A DNA stretch of 64,000 nt, from NCBI GenBank assembly GCA_949752745.1, contig OX457026.1, positions 37,986,723-38,050,722 on the forward strand, in the 5' to 3' direction. Below the pieces are notes generated by a model. It ran no database searches. It was not told where the DNA came from and saw nothing but the letters and a program-made list of their open reading frames with translations. A program made the translations under genes and the position numbers. Origin of the DNA: Protula sp. h YS-2021 (taxonomy: Eukaryota; Annelida; Polychaeta; Sabellida; Serpulidae). Each line of letters begins with the position of its first letter. Position 1 is the first letter of the stretch. This document shows, in pieces, positions 43,377-55,983 of this stretch.

Positions 43377-43490
43377 ATTAAAACCCATCTTTTTAGACTC
43401 CCTTTCAATAAGTATTTATAGTTTTTGTAATCTGTTTTCATTTTATCTTGTGATGACTCTTATAGTTTTAGTGTATGATTTGTAAGATGT
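43377..43490 (+). repeat. CR1/L2 LINE tail fragment
   Basis: Encodes LKTHLFRLPFNKYL followed by a stop, the usual last residues of CR1/L2-type ORF2, then AT-rich 3' sequence. A third, very short LINE piece. Confidence 0.55.
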
Positions 43491-43495
43491 CAAAG

Positions 43496-43571
43496 AACAT
43501 AATTTTATGGATTTTAGGAACCCTTAATATATATGATATGGATTTTAGGAACCCTAAATACATATATGATA
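43496..43571. repeat. Short two-copy tandem repeat
   Basis: ATGGATTTTAGGAACCCT and its AT-rich follow-on are duplicated about 36 bp apart, upstream of SIGMAR1 exon 1. Confidence 0.7.
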
Positions 43572-43695
43572 TGCTATTTCTCTGTGGAGTCACCGCCTCG
43601 ACCGATGCACTGCAAAAGGTATGTTGTGTACCATAACCAACTGTTCGTGCCCAGTTTACACAAAACATTCGACCTTGAACTCAGTAGTAAACAAC

Positions 43696-46600
43696 ATGGC
43701 GCTGAATGTGGTGAAAATAGTGAAGTGCACGGTTGTTTTGTGCCTGTGTGTATTCATCATTCACTGTTGGCTAGTGATGAAGTCCTATACATTTTCTGAG
43801 GGCAAAGTAGCAGCATTTGCCAAAAGACATGTTGGTACGTTTGCATGAAATAACCTTCTTCGAGGAGTCTTAGCTCTTCCTCACACTAGCTCCGAGTAGC
43901 TCTGACTTGTATAACATCGTATATCTCTGTGTCAGAGCTACGAAGCCTTCCATTGCTCCACTAATATGGGTCAATTTCATATTTTCTGAGGCACGAATCC
44001 TGCATTACAGCCCCTATTCAAATTTCTACAGAAAGTTCATGCCCAATATCAGGGCTGATAAAAATTTCGAAATTTTTAAAAATTTCATGAAATTTGAAAT
44101 ATTTCAGAAATATTGAAATATTGGAAGTCTTTCAAAGCACATTAAAAAAAACCACATTCTCAGGCTATGCGTAATATCTGTTGGTTTAATTTTACAAATA
44201 CCACTGTCAAAAACGCGTAGACAGATAAAATGACTGAATCGCATACCGGTTAAACGCATATATCGGTTGATTATGTATTTTTAACGGGATAATTGCATAC
44301 CGCTTTATCGTAAAAAGGCAAAATTTTTCTCGTTTAAATGTTAAACACTGCTTAATTGCAGAATTATGAATTTAGGGGTGACTATTCAAACAGTGCTAAA
44401 CTAGAAGCAAACTCGCTCACGGGCGTGAGTTGCTCCCTGTTTGTTTAGCTAACATGTTGTCTGCTATATTTTTGACCGATTGTGTACATATCCGACCTCT
44501 TTCCCCTGTGCTGTTAACAGTGAGCCCCCTTTCAGCAGTTACTATAAACCTTCCTGCCTCTCTCCCCACCTCTTAGAAACACCCGCTCAGATACCCGGAG
44601 TAGATGTGTCAACGGTGCTATTGGCCAGCAACTGTTAGCTTTGTTACTCAATAGTGATAGACTACCCAAGGTTTCTATGGATGCATTGTTTACTGGTAGA
44701 GTTATGCCAACGCAATGTGTTAACTGACAACTTGAGATGAATGTCCGTTGATACGGGGTTGGGACATTTTGTACCTTTGTCACTTTGTACCTCCGTCATT
44801 TTGTACCTTTTTGGACACTTTGTACCTCAGATTTTGGGACACTTTGTACCCCTGCGAAAGACGTTTTGTACCTTTTCTGCCACTTTGTACCTTACCATTT
44901 TATACCTTTTTTTACGTGCAATACTCTGTTAAAACAAAAAATTAAATACCGCCTGCTCTACCTGACCTTCATTTCAGTGAAAATATGTTTATTTATTAAT
45001 TGCAATAACCTGTAGGATAGTTCTGGGGGCCATTCCGTAAAGTGGCCTTACCGTGATTGCAATTATCCCGAGTAACTTTTCTTAACAGTGTTAACTGCAT
45101 TACTTGAGTTTTTTTATAGAGTTACTCAGTGAATGGGAAGGAATTGATCAGCTCTGGGAGTATATTAAATGCAATCATTTCGACCAGATTTTCTCTGGAA
45201 TTACTCAACCAGACTGAGTGAATCTACTGAGGGGCTACTCTGCAAAATCGCTGTAACTGGCTGAACGTTCAGCACCAGTCTTCTAAAATCAGTATAAATA
45301 TAGCTGCGATCCTTTGCTAGTTATATGTCTCCCCCTAAGGGAGGCATATGTAGAATTCGGTGTGTCCCTCCGTCCGTCCTGTCGTCTGTCTTGCCGTCTG
45401 TCTGTCCGCAGTGAGTTCTTATGAAATTAATGAGTCGATTTTTCTCAAAACATACATACATACATATTGGGGTACATGTCTAGATGATGCCCGTGTTGTC
45501 CTTTTTCGTTCCTTCAACAACTCTATTTTGGCAAATTTTTTAACATAGGGGGGGGGGGGGGGGTTCGGGCATTTTTTTTTACTTTGGCAGGCTATATCTC
45601 CAAAACAGTTCGTTGGATAAGGCTCAGACGTCGCAAGAAGAACACACATATAGCAAAAATGTATACTGCAAAGTTTTTCTTCATTTCCGCTGAAAATGTA
45701 TTTTTGGCGAATTTTTAAATTTTTGATTTTAAACTTTTTTGGGCCATATTGTTGCGATATCTCCGAAAAAGTTGGATTACGTTGAAACGTGGCAAGAAGA
45801 ACCCACATATAGTGCAAGTGTTTACTGCGAGGTTTTTCTTCATTTTCGTTGAAAATGTATTTGTGTCGATTTTTTAAAATTTTTAATTATTTAAGTTTTT
45901 TGGCCATATTGTTCCGATATCTCCGAAACAGTTTGTTCGATTACATCGCAACGGATAATTCGAGGTTAATGTGGATTAAATTATCGGCTCAGACTTAAGG
46001 TAGCTACAACTAGACTGTCATCGGTGACAATCAGAAAATCCCGTTGTTATTTTGCTGGTTACACATTACGCGACAGCAAAAAAAACGTGTATTATATTGT
46101 AAAGAAGCATGCAAATTGACAATAAAATATGTAACATTAATCTTGGTTGTAATTTTTCTCATCGTAAAGAGGGTATAAAATGACTTTAAAAAGGTGCAAA
46201 GTGGTAAGGTACAAAGTGGCGGAAAAGGTACAAAACGTCTTTCGCGAAGGTACAAAGTGTCCCAAAAAAAGGTACAAAACGTCTTTCGCGAAGGTACAAA
46301 ATGGCAAGGTACAAAGTGGCAAAGGTACAAAATGTCCCAAGACCGTTGATACTTATCCGTCAGTATTTGGTATTCTTGATGTTATTTCTTATTTAAAAAT
46401 TTCAAAACATGTGAAATTTTTGAAATTTTTACAGTGAAATATTTCATTCGAAATATTTCATACCAGCCCTGCCCAATATGCCCTTTTTGTAAAACAGGGA
46501 AAGGTTTTAGTGAGCTGTATATATTTTATTTGTTCATAAAAGTGCAGAAAAGTTAGCTTCCGCATCCACCTGTCAAATGTTTGTTTACATTCTGGCCTTT

Positions 46601-49600
46601 AAATGTCACGTGACCAAAGTCAAGGGACCGAAAATTTTAATAAAGGGGTTATAGTTTATTTGAACAATATATATTTAATAGTTGATAGATGCAGAATAAC
46701 GTATAAATTTATTTGGTACACCCACCATATTTGACTTGTTATGTTTACGTTCTTTTTGAAATATCAATTTAAAAGTTTTTTGGTGGATAATTGCAAAAAA
46801 TTATTGCTACTATTTCACGTAATAAAGTATGCTCCCTGTATACAAACAAATGTCATTTATTGCGGGAGATTTGGGGTTATTTCCGCATTATTTTCTTTTA
46901 AAGAAAGCGTAACACAGAAGTTGTATATGATTACCGTTATACTTTGAGGGTCTTTAGCAAATGCCAATAAAAACTTATGGGTCGTTGAATCTCGCACAAA
47001 GTAGCCACAGGGGTGCCTCAAAGCGAGCGCAGTTGACTTGCTTATCGTTATATAGTGAGGCTTTGAAGCGGTGCCTGGAAATTTTTTAGCGCACCGCTTC
47101 TTGGAGCTATTCCTCACACATGCTCAGTATACCTCTATGTCAGAGCTGCGACGCCTTCCCTTGTTCTTCTTAAAGTTGTCAACTTTATTTGATCTGAGGC
47201 AGAATCCTGCATACCAGTCCATATTTTACAAATATTTACAGAATGTTCATGTCCAATACACCCTTTTCAGACCAGCCGACTTTGTCGGGCTGGTCTTATC
47301 ATATCAGTACTCGTAGTAGAGGAGTATCCGTCGCCTGTGTGTGTGTGCGTATGTAAACTTTTACTTAAAATACTTCTCCTTCAGTTTTGATCGGATTCCT
47401 TTCAAATTTTGCGTGAAGGCTCTCTAGTTCTCTAAACATCACGTCCTCGACCATAGGGTCCTCGGCAAAAAGTACCCGACCTTAAGGTCCCAGAGCTATA
47501 AAGTGTATGATAATCTGAATTAACGCTTTATTTAGCTTATCTCGGCAGTGAAATTCCCGGTCATAATGTCCCCTGCCATTCGGTCCTAGAACCTAAATTA
47601 ACGATTTTAAAGCTTTTCCTCGGCCATAATGTCCCCGCAGGGGTGCACATAAAGATTTTTTTAAGGTTCCTGACCATAAAGTACAGGGCCATAATGTCCG
47701 TGGCCATATGGTCCATGGGTATAAGATCCCTAAATGAAGTTACCGCCAAAAAATCACAATAGCTAAAAATGTGTGATAACCTAAATTAACTCTTTTTTTA
47801 AGCATTACTCCAACCAGAAGGTACCCGGCCATAAGGTCCCCGGTCATAAGGTCCCCAAATGAATCAAGGGATAAAGGCAAAAAAAGGCGTATAGCATAAT
47901 TTGTGATTTGTTAAGCTTTACACCTGCCATATGTCCCGTGCCACGAGGTCCCCAAATGAATTTAGGGCCAAAACATCCCCAAAGCCAAAATAATGTACGA
48001 TAGCCTAAATTAACGCTTAATTAAGCTTTACCGAATGTATAAGGTGTTTCGCCAAAAAGTGCCCAAATGAATTTAGGGCCAAAACGAACCCAAAGCTGAA
48101 AAATGTATGATAACCTAAATTAACACTTCATTTAGCCTTACCTCGGCCAAAAAGTCCCTGGCCATAATTTCCCGGTCCATTAGGTCCTTTGCAATAATCT
48201 ACCTGGCTATTTGGTCAACGCCATAAGGTCCATAAATGAGTTTAGGGCCAAAATGTCCCCAAAGCAAAAAGCGTATCATTGCCTAAATTAACACTTAATT
48301 AAGCTTTACACCAGCCATAATGTCCCATGCCATTAGGTCCTCAAATGAATTTACGGCCAAAACTTACCCAAAGGAATCCAGGACCACACGTCATCGACCA
48401 TAAGGTCCCCGGCCAGAACATTCTTCAGACCAGTGTGCAACACACATCTAACATTTGGAAACATATGTATAAAGAATTATATGTCAATTATATGTAAATA
48501 TATATATATATTAGTTAATAATTATTTGTTTATTCTATGTACAAATATGGAACTGTGTGTACAGAGTCTGTAAATAAAAATCATTAATCGATCTATCCCC
48601 TTTTGACGGAAATCGACCGATAGGTTAGGCCGTGGTGAGTGTCTGAACGTTGGCAATTTTTCAGGCATATTTGATGAACGGCTTAACGTTTTGTGTAATG
48701 AACTTGCCCTAGGGATTTGCACCTAAAAATTCCAAAGCCATTGGAAATGATTAGATATACAATGAAGATGTGCACCTCTCCTTTTGACCGAAATCGACCG
48801 ATGGGCCAGGCCGTGGTGGGTGTCTGAACTTAGGCAAATTCAGCTTGAAGTTTTCTGTAATGAGCTTGTGCTAGCGATTTCTGTCTATAAATACCAAATG
48901 TAGTGGAAATGGTCAGATATACAATGAAGATGTGCACCTCCCCTTTTGACCCAAATCGACCTATGGGTCAGGCCGTGGTGAGTGTCTGAACTTAGGCGTT
49001 TTTCAGTGATATTTAATGAACAGCTTGAAGTTTTGTGTAATTACCTTGTGCTAGCGATTTCTGTCTTTAAAATTCCAAAGCCGTTGTGAATGATTTTGTG
49101 TATAATGAACATGTGCGCAGCCACTTTTGATCGAACTCCACCAGTAAGTGTAACCGGGGTGAGTGTCTGAACTTAGGTAAGTTTTTTCACGGGTATTTAA
49201 TGAAACAGATTTGAACGTGAAGTTTTGTTTAATGAGGTTGTGCTAGTCATTTGTACGTATAAATGCCAAAGGCATTGAGAATGACTATGCATATAATGAA
49301 GATGTGCACCTCCCGTTTAGTCCGTGTGCCCGTGGTAGGTGACTGAATTTATACTAGTTTTGCTTCTTGTTAGTACATTTATGGGCAGCTTCGAAGTTTT
49401 GTGCAATGAACTCGTCCTAGGGTTTTAGGCCTGGCAACCTACAGTAAAACCTATATGGAGTGAATATATATATAGCATGAAGGTGTATACCTCCTGTTTG
49501 ACCGACGTTCATCCGTCCATCTGTCCGTGAGGAGATCCGGAACTTAGCATATTTTTTTTAGTACATTGATGGGTAGCTTTGAAGTTTTGTGTGATGAACT

Positions 49601-52388
49601 CGTCCAAGGGTTTTTGACCTAGCAACCTGAAACCAAGAATAAACATTATATATACCTCAGTAGACCTTCCTTAATTTGGCATGGCCAAGTTAAAAATTTT
49701 GTTCAGTCTGAACAAATAAACCGACATCTTAAACAGTGAAACTTCAATACCATCACAGTTTTTCTTGAATGTATGCAATCTTTTTGCATGTTACAATTAC
49801 TGTGTCATGAATTATTCAGTTAAAATTTCATTTAGGGCGGGTCATTTCATTTCTAGTTCTGTTATGTTGATTTTCTGGGCTGACAAGAGATTTGTTTTCA
49901 CTGCCAAGCTACCGTAGTACATATATGAAAGCGGTTATGTAACATTTGCTTGCATAACTGGAATTATTTTTCACTTTTTAAGTGGTTCGTCTGGTATCTT
50001 CTGTTTTGACAAACAGCCCACTATTTTGGCACAAATATGTCCCCTCCGCGGTGGAAAAGGATAGGGGTAGGAGGGGGAAAGAAAAACATTTGGTTTTGTT
50101 TACAAAAAGAACGGCAATGACTAGTCAGTAAAAGTGTTTGTTCGGGTACACTGACCGTTCTAGTTATGCATTGTTGTGTTTCATATAATGTGTATTGATG
50201 TGTAGGTGAAGAGCCGGAGAAGGCCTACGAGGCGATTTACAAGGAAATCAAAGATGAATACCCGGCCTTAATTCTGCCGGAGGAGGACTTGCAGTGGATT
50301 TTTATGAACGCCGGCGGGTGGATGGGTGCTGTTTGCATCTTACACGCATCCCTCACCGAGTATGTCATCTTCTTCGGCACAGCGGTGGATACTGTGGGAC
50401 ACTCAGGTGAGTGGTATTCGTCAGTCGGCGGACCCTTATGCTGTGTGTCGGGAGCGTTCACTTCCTAAATGAGCTTGCAGATCGAAAACAAATTATCTGT
50501 AAGTAAGCATCGGTTATTGTAGTGAAGAAAATGTTGACTTGCTAATCTTTAAATTGCGAATATATGTGCTCATTATTTGTTTCTTCCATCGATATTTTCT
50601 TTTTTGTTTGCCGTAACATGTGGAGATCTCGCTTCACATTGATATTCAGGAAGACAGAAATTCATGTGTAGATATTCCTGGGACAGCTGCTGGAAAATCC
50701 AAAAAGCTGTTTATTTCACAGTAAAGCTCTGTTTCAGGACGCTACTGGGCTAATATATCAGACACGATTTTGACGGGAGAATTTAGGCAATGGGAAGAAG
50801 GAACATTAAAACTGAAGATTCATAAACCAGGTAAGTTGAAGAGTGTTGCACACATCGAAACCAAGTCTTGTTTGTTCTCAGGCTTCTCTTTGTGCTTTTT
50901 CCCCTCAGCGTTTGCTTTCTCGAGCTGAGCTTCAGTCCGCCTGTTTTAATCTTGTTTTGTCTTACTGCAGTAGATTAAAATTTAGGTTTAAACTTGTGAT
51001 TTTAAGAAAAAATTTAGATGGCAATTTCCGTTGAAAATGTCGCTAACTCGCGTTTTATGGTCAAGTTTTTAGGATATTTTCTACATTTTATTTTCTGTCA
51101 GCATACACTGACTTGTGTCAAGTAAACATGAAAAATTCTGACACTTAAGACAATGTTGATCTTCATGTCAATGTGGTAACTGGTTAATACTAGCTTCATG
51201 TTGACCTGAAAGTCAACATTTTCTTGCTGGTCAGTGATATTTCATATTGACTCAAAATACGTCAGTATCTATGGAATGCCAATTTAACCTTTATTGCTAA
51301 TTTTTGATATCAAAATATAATTAAAGATATCAATAAATCAATGTAGATCTCATTAATTGATATTTTTTTCTTTCAAAAATTGTATTTTAGATGGCAAAAA
51401 TTAATTTTTGATATTAACAGTTTAATTTTACAAACTTAAAAAATCTTAAGGGAGGCGCACATTTATATAAAATTTAACGAATCGTTTAATTAAATTTTGG
51501 AGATGAAAAACTGAATTATTGATATCAATAATAACAGCACAATTTTTGAGCTGAAGAATTACTTCTTTTTTGTGTAGTAAAAATTAAAATAAAGATTCTA
51601 TATGCAGAAGCCAGTCATTATTTCATTCACAGATGTTTCCTTCTGAATTTTATACATAAAAAATAAGCTGATATTTTGATATAAAAAAATTAATTTTTGA
51701 AATCAAAAAAAATTATTTGCAGTTTTCAAAATGTAAATCATAAAGTCTTATTCTGAAAATACATTCATGATATCAATAAAAAAAATTATCGAGCTCAGAA
51801 TTGAGATTTTGCCAGCAAATATTTCGTTTTTGCTGTCAAAAATTGAACTTTTGAATTCTAAAAATCAGTTTTAGACATCATTAAATCATTTTTGATATCA
51901 GTAAATATTTTTTTGATATCTCTAAATATTTATTGATATCAAGAATTATTTTTGAGATCAAGAATACATTTAGAAATATCAAAAATATAATTACAGACAG
52001 CAAAAAGAAATTTTTGATATAAAAAATCAATTTTAGAGATCATAAATTAATTTGCTTAACAAATGGCATTCCATAAATATCTGCTAATTGTTGTTGAAAT
52101 CAGTTAAATAATTTTGAATGTGATATTGTTTTGGTCACAGGTGATACGATTGTGCACGCTTGGGGCGAGGCAACAGCTGTAAGCTTCAAAGGCGGCACCT
52201 GGATGGTGGAGTATGGCCGAGGCTTCATCCCCTCAACGCTAGCCTTTGCGCTGGCCGATACTTTCTTCAGTACTCTAGATTTTCTATCCATGTTTCATCT
52301 ATTTAAAGTTTACGCCAAAGCAATGTTTTTGGACTTGTCGACATGGGCCTATTATTATATAGCATCTTTAACAGCTGTTGGATATTGA
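43696..52388 (+). CDS. SIGMAR1: Sigma non-opioid intracellular receptor 1, four coding exons
   Basis: ER membrane chaperone of the ERG2/sigma-1 family, acting at ER-mitochondria contacts in vertebrates. Exons: 43696-43834, 50206-50406, 50738-50830, 52141-52388. All junctions are GT/AG and phases agree, giving 681 nt or 226 residues (human 223). Residues about 5-28 form the single membrane helix. The cupin-like barrel follows, with [34 protein letters not shown] and [21 protein letters not shown]122 and E168 align with the ligand-site Asp126 and Glu172 of the human protein, with a constant offset of four. The carboxy end forms the amphipathic helices that lie on the membrane. The start is the first ATG in frame with the helix. 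Intron 1 is 6.4 kb of nested repeats. Plain orthologue; no damage seen. Confidence 0.95.
43860..44049 (+). repeat. Dispersed repeat R (TCAGAGCTACGA family), interrupted
   Basis: Contains AGCTCTGACTTGTATAACAT, ATATCTCTGTGTCAGAGCTA and CGAAGCCTTCC. Related copies lie at 47086-47265 and 57945-58022. The hAT element at 44050 is inserted into it; the family sequence resumes at 46472. Confidence 0.65.
44755..46342. mobile_element. Mutator-like inverted-repeat element nested in the hAT MITE
   Basis: A 1,588-bp insertion flanked by the 10-bp duplication CCGTTGATAC (44745-44754, 46343-46352). Comparison with hAT copy A confirms the empty site. The ends are inverted arrays of GGTACAAAGTG/CACTTTGTACC units about 170 bp long. 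A long repetitive inverted terminus and a 9-11-bp target duplication fit Mutator-like (MULE) non-autonomous elements. No transposase. It contains another dispersed repeat from about 45320. Confidence 0.75.
45320..45930 (+). repeat. Dispersed repeat D (TATGTCTCCCCCTAAGGG family), truncated copy
   Basis: Starts ATATGTCTCCCCCTAAGGGA with a dyad, then a GTCCGTC-type tract, GCAGTGAGTTCTTATGAAAT and TTTCTCAAAACATACATACA. Diverged units of about 150 bp follow. A longer copy lies at 60090-61175. Confidence 0.75.
47086..47420 (+). repeat. Dispersed repeats R and GTCGGGCTGGTC
   Basis: 47086-47265 matches repeat R (CGCTTCTTGGAGCTA, TCAGAGCTGCGACGCCTTCC). 47267-47420 (GACCAGCCGACTTTGTCGGG, then AACTTTTACTTAAAAT and TTTTGATCGGATTCCTTTCA) is the inverse of 16385-16565 in the M6PR gene. 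Confidence 0.7.
47440..48430 (+). repeat. Degenerate tandem array, GGCCATAAGGTCCCC type
   Basis: Roughly 100-180-bp units built from short modules: GGCCATAAGGTCCCCGG, TTTAGGGCCAAAATGTCCCC and GATAACCTAAATTAACGCTT (the last at about 47590, 47765, 48007, 48108 and 48275). The modules are themselves repeated out of register. No coding potential. Confidence 0.8.
48580..49640 (+). repeat. Degenerate tandem array of about 175 bp
   Basis: Six diverged units. The CCTTTTGACCGAAATCGACC-like start occurs near 48597, 48779, 48942, 49121, 49311 and 49491. Each unit also carries GTGAGTGTCTGAACTTAGG and GAAGTTTTGTGTAATGA. Confidence 0.8.
51240..52090. repeat. A/T-rich GATATC-bearing tract in SIGMAR1 intron 3
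   Basis: A dense run of TTTTTGATATCAAAAAT-like half-palindromes and TTGATATC words over 850 bp, very low in GC. It could form many small hairpins. No exon. Confidence 0.65.
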
Positions 52389-53640
52389 TATTTGTATTGT
52401 GGTACTGTTAAATTTTGATATTATGTGATCTCCTGACCACTGCTACGGACTAAGCTTTGTCGGGAGTGGCTTGATTTTCAGTGCAGTTGAAGCCGAGGAT
52501 AATACGCGTCCTGTTCAGTGTTGTCTACGTGGCTTCTCCAGTACGCGTTTGTAGCTAAAAAGGGGGTCAGAGATGGATAGCTATGTTTATTTAATTTATT
52601 GATGTATTGCTTTTAGTTAAACAAACTGAAGGGACGTAGATATATATGTGTGTTGCAGGGCATGAAGATATCTGTATTCTGTAACATTGTTTTTGAAGTG
52701 CAGGTAGATCAGTACTATACAGATTTGTAAGCTTTGTTTTATATGGTTCGATTGGATTCAGATAAGCCTGCAGGGATGGGTGGTTGGCGGGGGATAGGGG
52801 TGGGGGGGGGGATGCTATGAGACTGTGAACAAGTTGCGCAGTTAAATATCATAGAGTCAAATATTATTTAATTTCAAAGGTTTTCGAGCTTACCTCTTTG
52901 TAAACGTAGTGCACTAGTAGAGAATATTGGAACCAAAGTTACTGTAATTGTGTCACAATTTAATATTGATAGAAAAAGTGACTGTGTCATGTTTATATTT
53001 TTCCGAAGCATTGCTCTGAGGTTTTTATATATTTTCTTTATTTTATAGCTTTACTGTGAAGTTTTCGTAGTAACATTTAAAATTATGAACGGAGAGGGGC
53101 ATGCGGGTTACGTTCCCAGAGGAGTCCTTACTTCTTTTTCTCAGCTCAAAACTGGGAGCTGTTGAATGTGTCACAAAAAGAGGTATTTTTAACGCCTCTG
53201 TATGGTTCCTAGAGATTTTAGGAATGCATACTTCCAAACGGAATGTATAAAATCCCTAAAAGCTTTTATTTTGTTCTATTTTGGCTTTCTAATTGCGAGG
53301 TGGTGAGTTCAAGCCCTGCTTTATTCTCTAGGCATACTTTTTTATTGTCGCCCTTCATGGGTTTAGGGGTTTCTCCTTTCACCTTCGTAACGTCTTCGAT
53401 TTTACGGCTGGGCAAAATGTCCGCGGACATTCTTGTTGTGTGATCGCGTTGAAATAAATTTCGAGTGAACATCCAAGATTTATATTGTAACCTAGAAATT
53501 AGGTCAAGATCAAAATAAAAATAACGTAGGCCTCTCCCCATGCCAGGTCATCTACATAAAAAATGTTACAGGAAAGTGATTATAGAGTGGGAGTAACAGC
53601 CGGCGATGGCAGACGGACGGGCAACACCCAATCTTGTAGC
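52389..53640 (+). other. SIGMAR1 3' flank
   Basis: Should include the 3' UTR. I see no nearby strong AATAAA; a candidate (GAAATAAATTTCG) lies at about 53450. A G-rich tract is at 52770-52815. Open frames at 53243-53541 look accidental. Confidence 0.4.
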
Positions 53641-53690
53641 TTCCCCCCCCCCCCCCCGGGATGGGGAAGGGGGGAGGGGGGGGGGCAAAA
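53641..53690. repeat. Poly-C/poly-G hairpin tract
   Basis: A C15 run is followed by GGGATGGGGAAGGGGGGAGG and a longer G run. It could form a hairpin or a G-quadruplex. Confidence 0.7.
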
Positions 53691-55860
53691 TCCTCGGTTA
53701 GAACGAACCTCTTGGATTTCTTATCTGTAAAAAGTTGCAGTTACGCTTCTTTGTCTCTGGCGCACGTGGGCATCGTACCTTGACAGTTTTGTTGAAGTGC
53801 CTATTTTGTTATACAAGAGCTGTTGAGTGGAGTAATGTTTATGCTATCAGAAGATTTTATTTTGCAATCAAATATAGTTTTGCTCAAGTAAATGCATTTC
53901 ACTGGTGAAAAAGTTATTTTTAATCTGCCAGTTGCATCATGCTCCCCATTCTGTCTTGTCGTCTGGAACCCTTTCCGCAGACCAAGTTCATGGCTTGCGT
54001 GTGTACATTTACATTTACGGAACTATATATCCACAATCGAGTATAGACATATGAGGTTTGTACGTTCAAGGTGTGTGTATGGCAGTCTGTTTGCATGCAA
54101 AATGTTATGTGCAAAATATCCTTGAAAACAAAAAAGCCCCATCGACTATTCATTCCTTTAGGAGGTTTGACGGTTCTGTCAACTTCTCTTAAAGAATGTT
54201 ATGATTGTTGCTTGATAGGTCCGAAAGCAGGCCCTATTCTGTCCGCAGAAGAACAAACGTCATTAGGTATGGATTTGTTTTGAACAAGATATTGTGTGGA
54301 AAATATCGAGATAACGGAAAGTTGTATCGATTTCAAACTTTACAGGAGTACTGCTTGGGTCAATCGCAGAATTCTGTGAACCTTTGACGCGTTTTGCGAA
54401 ATTAAGGAATGCGTGTGACGTTATTACATAAGTCTTATTTGCATCTTATTTACATTTCTCAGTCACATTGGAGGTCCTTCAAATTTGGTGAGATTATTAA
54501 TTGGTAGGTTCGAAACATTCTGTAAATTTTGGTGCGAGTGGAACAAGCGATTACCGGCTATGACGTTATAAAAATGTGTTTATATTTTGCGTTGTTATGA
54601 AACAGCTGACCTCTGATGAGATCTGTCTGTTATGTATGAACAGAACGGATGGATGTTTAAAAAGTAATACCTATTTTTAGATTACTATTTTCGCGGAATC
54701 CCCAGTGGGTCTACGAAGCAAAAAGGTCTCATACACAACAGACCGAACCGCCCTAGAAGTTGGCTGTTGGACAACAGTGCATTTTGCAAAATATCTCGAT
54801 GACGGCGTGAAATTTTGTATGAATATTGCTTTGGTCGATCGGAGGGATGTTTCAACTTTTGAAGTGTGTGATGAAATTTAAAAAGGGTTAAACGTCATTA
54901 CGTAAAATTTCTTGTGCAACGTTTCTCTGTGGCTCAAAGTTGGGGATTGGGCAAGAAAATTTCGTGCGTAAAATATCTCGATAAAAGAAAGTGGGATCGA
55001 CTTCAGATTTGGTATAATAGATAAATCGAACGGTTTTGCAGAAGCTGAAACCCGTATTGGAAATAAATGGTCGGCGTATGACATCATCACGTAAAAATAG
55101 CGCGTGGCATATTTCGCTTTCTGTATCGTGAGTAAACTTGTTTTGTTACGTATTATCCTGATAATTACAACGTATTCAATGAGATTATCGTAATGCTTTT
55201 CGTAAAATCTTAACTGACACCTGGGAAATAGCCTTACTCTTTTGGTGTTTTAAGTAAAGGTAGCAAGCATTACTGCCGGCTTGGCTTTTACCACTTTTCT
55301 TTCTTTGTGATTCCCTAAAAGTCACGGAAATATTGGCGAAAACCCGTTTCTTTTACTAACGTCTTTATCGAAGCCTTCTAAATAGCCTTACTGTCTACGA
55401 ACTTCGGTTAAAAACGGCGGTCATCGGAACTTACCGGGCAATTACTTTTTTGTAATTTGCCAAAAATGGCAGAAATGTTGACGAAAAACCTATTTCTCAT
55501 TAAAATCTTAACGATAGAGATATACTCAAAAACAGTCTTAAACTTTTGATTAAAAGAAGTGGGCATTAATGCCTAACTCTACTTTTTTGTGATTCGTAAA
55601 AATTGGCGGAAATATTGGTGAAAAACTTGGTTAGTAAAACACTTCTAAATCCCACTTGGGTGGAATTTTGAGGTTTTCAGCATTTGTTTAGCCACATTGC
55701 CCATGGACAAAGCCCAAGTTCGCGAATATAATAACATTTATAATATGTATATAACATATATAGTAACATTTTTTCTGCCTTCTCTGCGACATAATGTCTT
55801 GCACACAGTGTGTTAACCAGTTCGTATGCATTGGGTATTCAATTCCCACCGCCAGTTCAA
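53691..55860. other. Intergenic sequence with dispersed repeats
   Basis: 54690-54780 is the inverse relative of 18405-18515 (CAACAGACCGAACCGCC, TTGGCTGTTGGACAACAGTG). Around it, phrases such as AAAATATCTCGATGA and TTCAAACTTT recur every 200 bp or so, suggesting an old degenerate repeat. No gene. Confidence 0.45.
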
Positions 55861-55871
55861 GTCTCCAATAG

Positions 55872-55983
55872 CGATGGCTTCGTAGTCTACAAGCCGATAT
55901 TTCCGAAATTAAAACTGAAGTATTTACTTTCTTAATACTCAGTTTTATGAGTAAAATATCTTGTAGACTTAGAAGCCATCACT
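55872..55983. repeat. Small hairpin MITE
   Basis: GATGGCTTCGTAGTCTACAAG at the left pairs with CTTGTAGACTTAGAAGCCATC at the right, about 112 bp in all. A one-sided relative (TTGCTTCGTAGTCTACAAGC) starts at 56207, and both neighbours contain a matching TAAGAAAGTAAATACTTCAG stretch. Confidence 0.65.

Larger units (their letters stand above)
44050..46471 (-). mobile_element. hAT-type MITE, copy B, carrying a nested insertion
   Basis: Reverse-oriented relative of 481-1233. It begins CAGGGCTGATAAAAATTTCG and ends TACCAGCCCTG, with a perfect 8-bp target duplication CCCAATAT (44042-44049, 46472-46479). Of its 2,422 bp, 44755-46342 is a later insertion. It lies in SIGMAR1 intron 1. Confidence 0.88.
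46480..50205 (+). other. Rest of SIGMAR1 intron 1
   Basis: Apart from the repeats listed separately (47086-47420, 47440-48430, 48580-49640), this is AT-rich sequence with no exon or RNA gene that I can support. Confidence 0.5.

Noticed and set aside
45419..46440. Frames of 67-132 codons, both strands
   Set aside because: They read through the dispersed repeat D and the GGTACAAA arrays.
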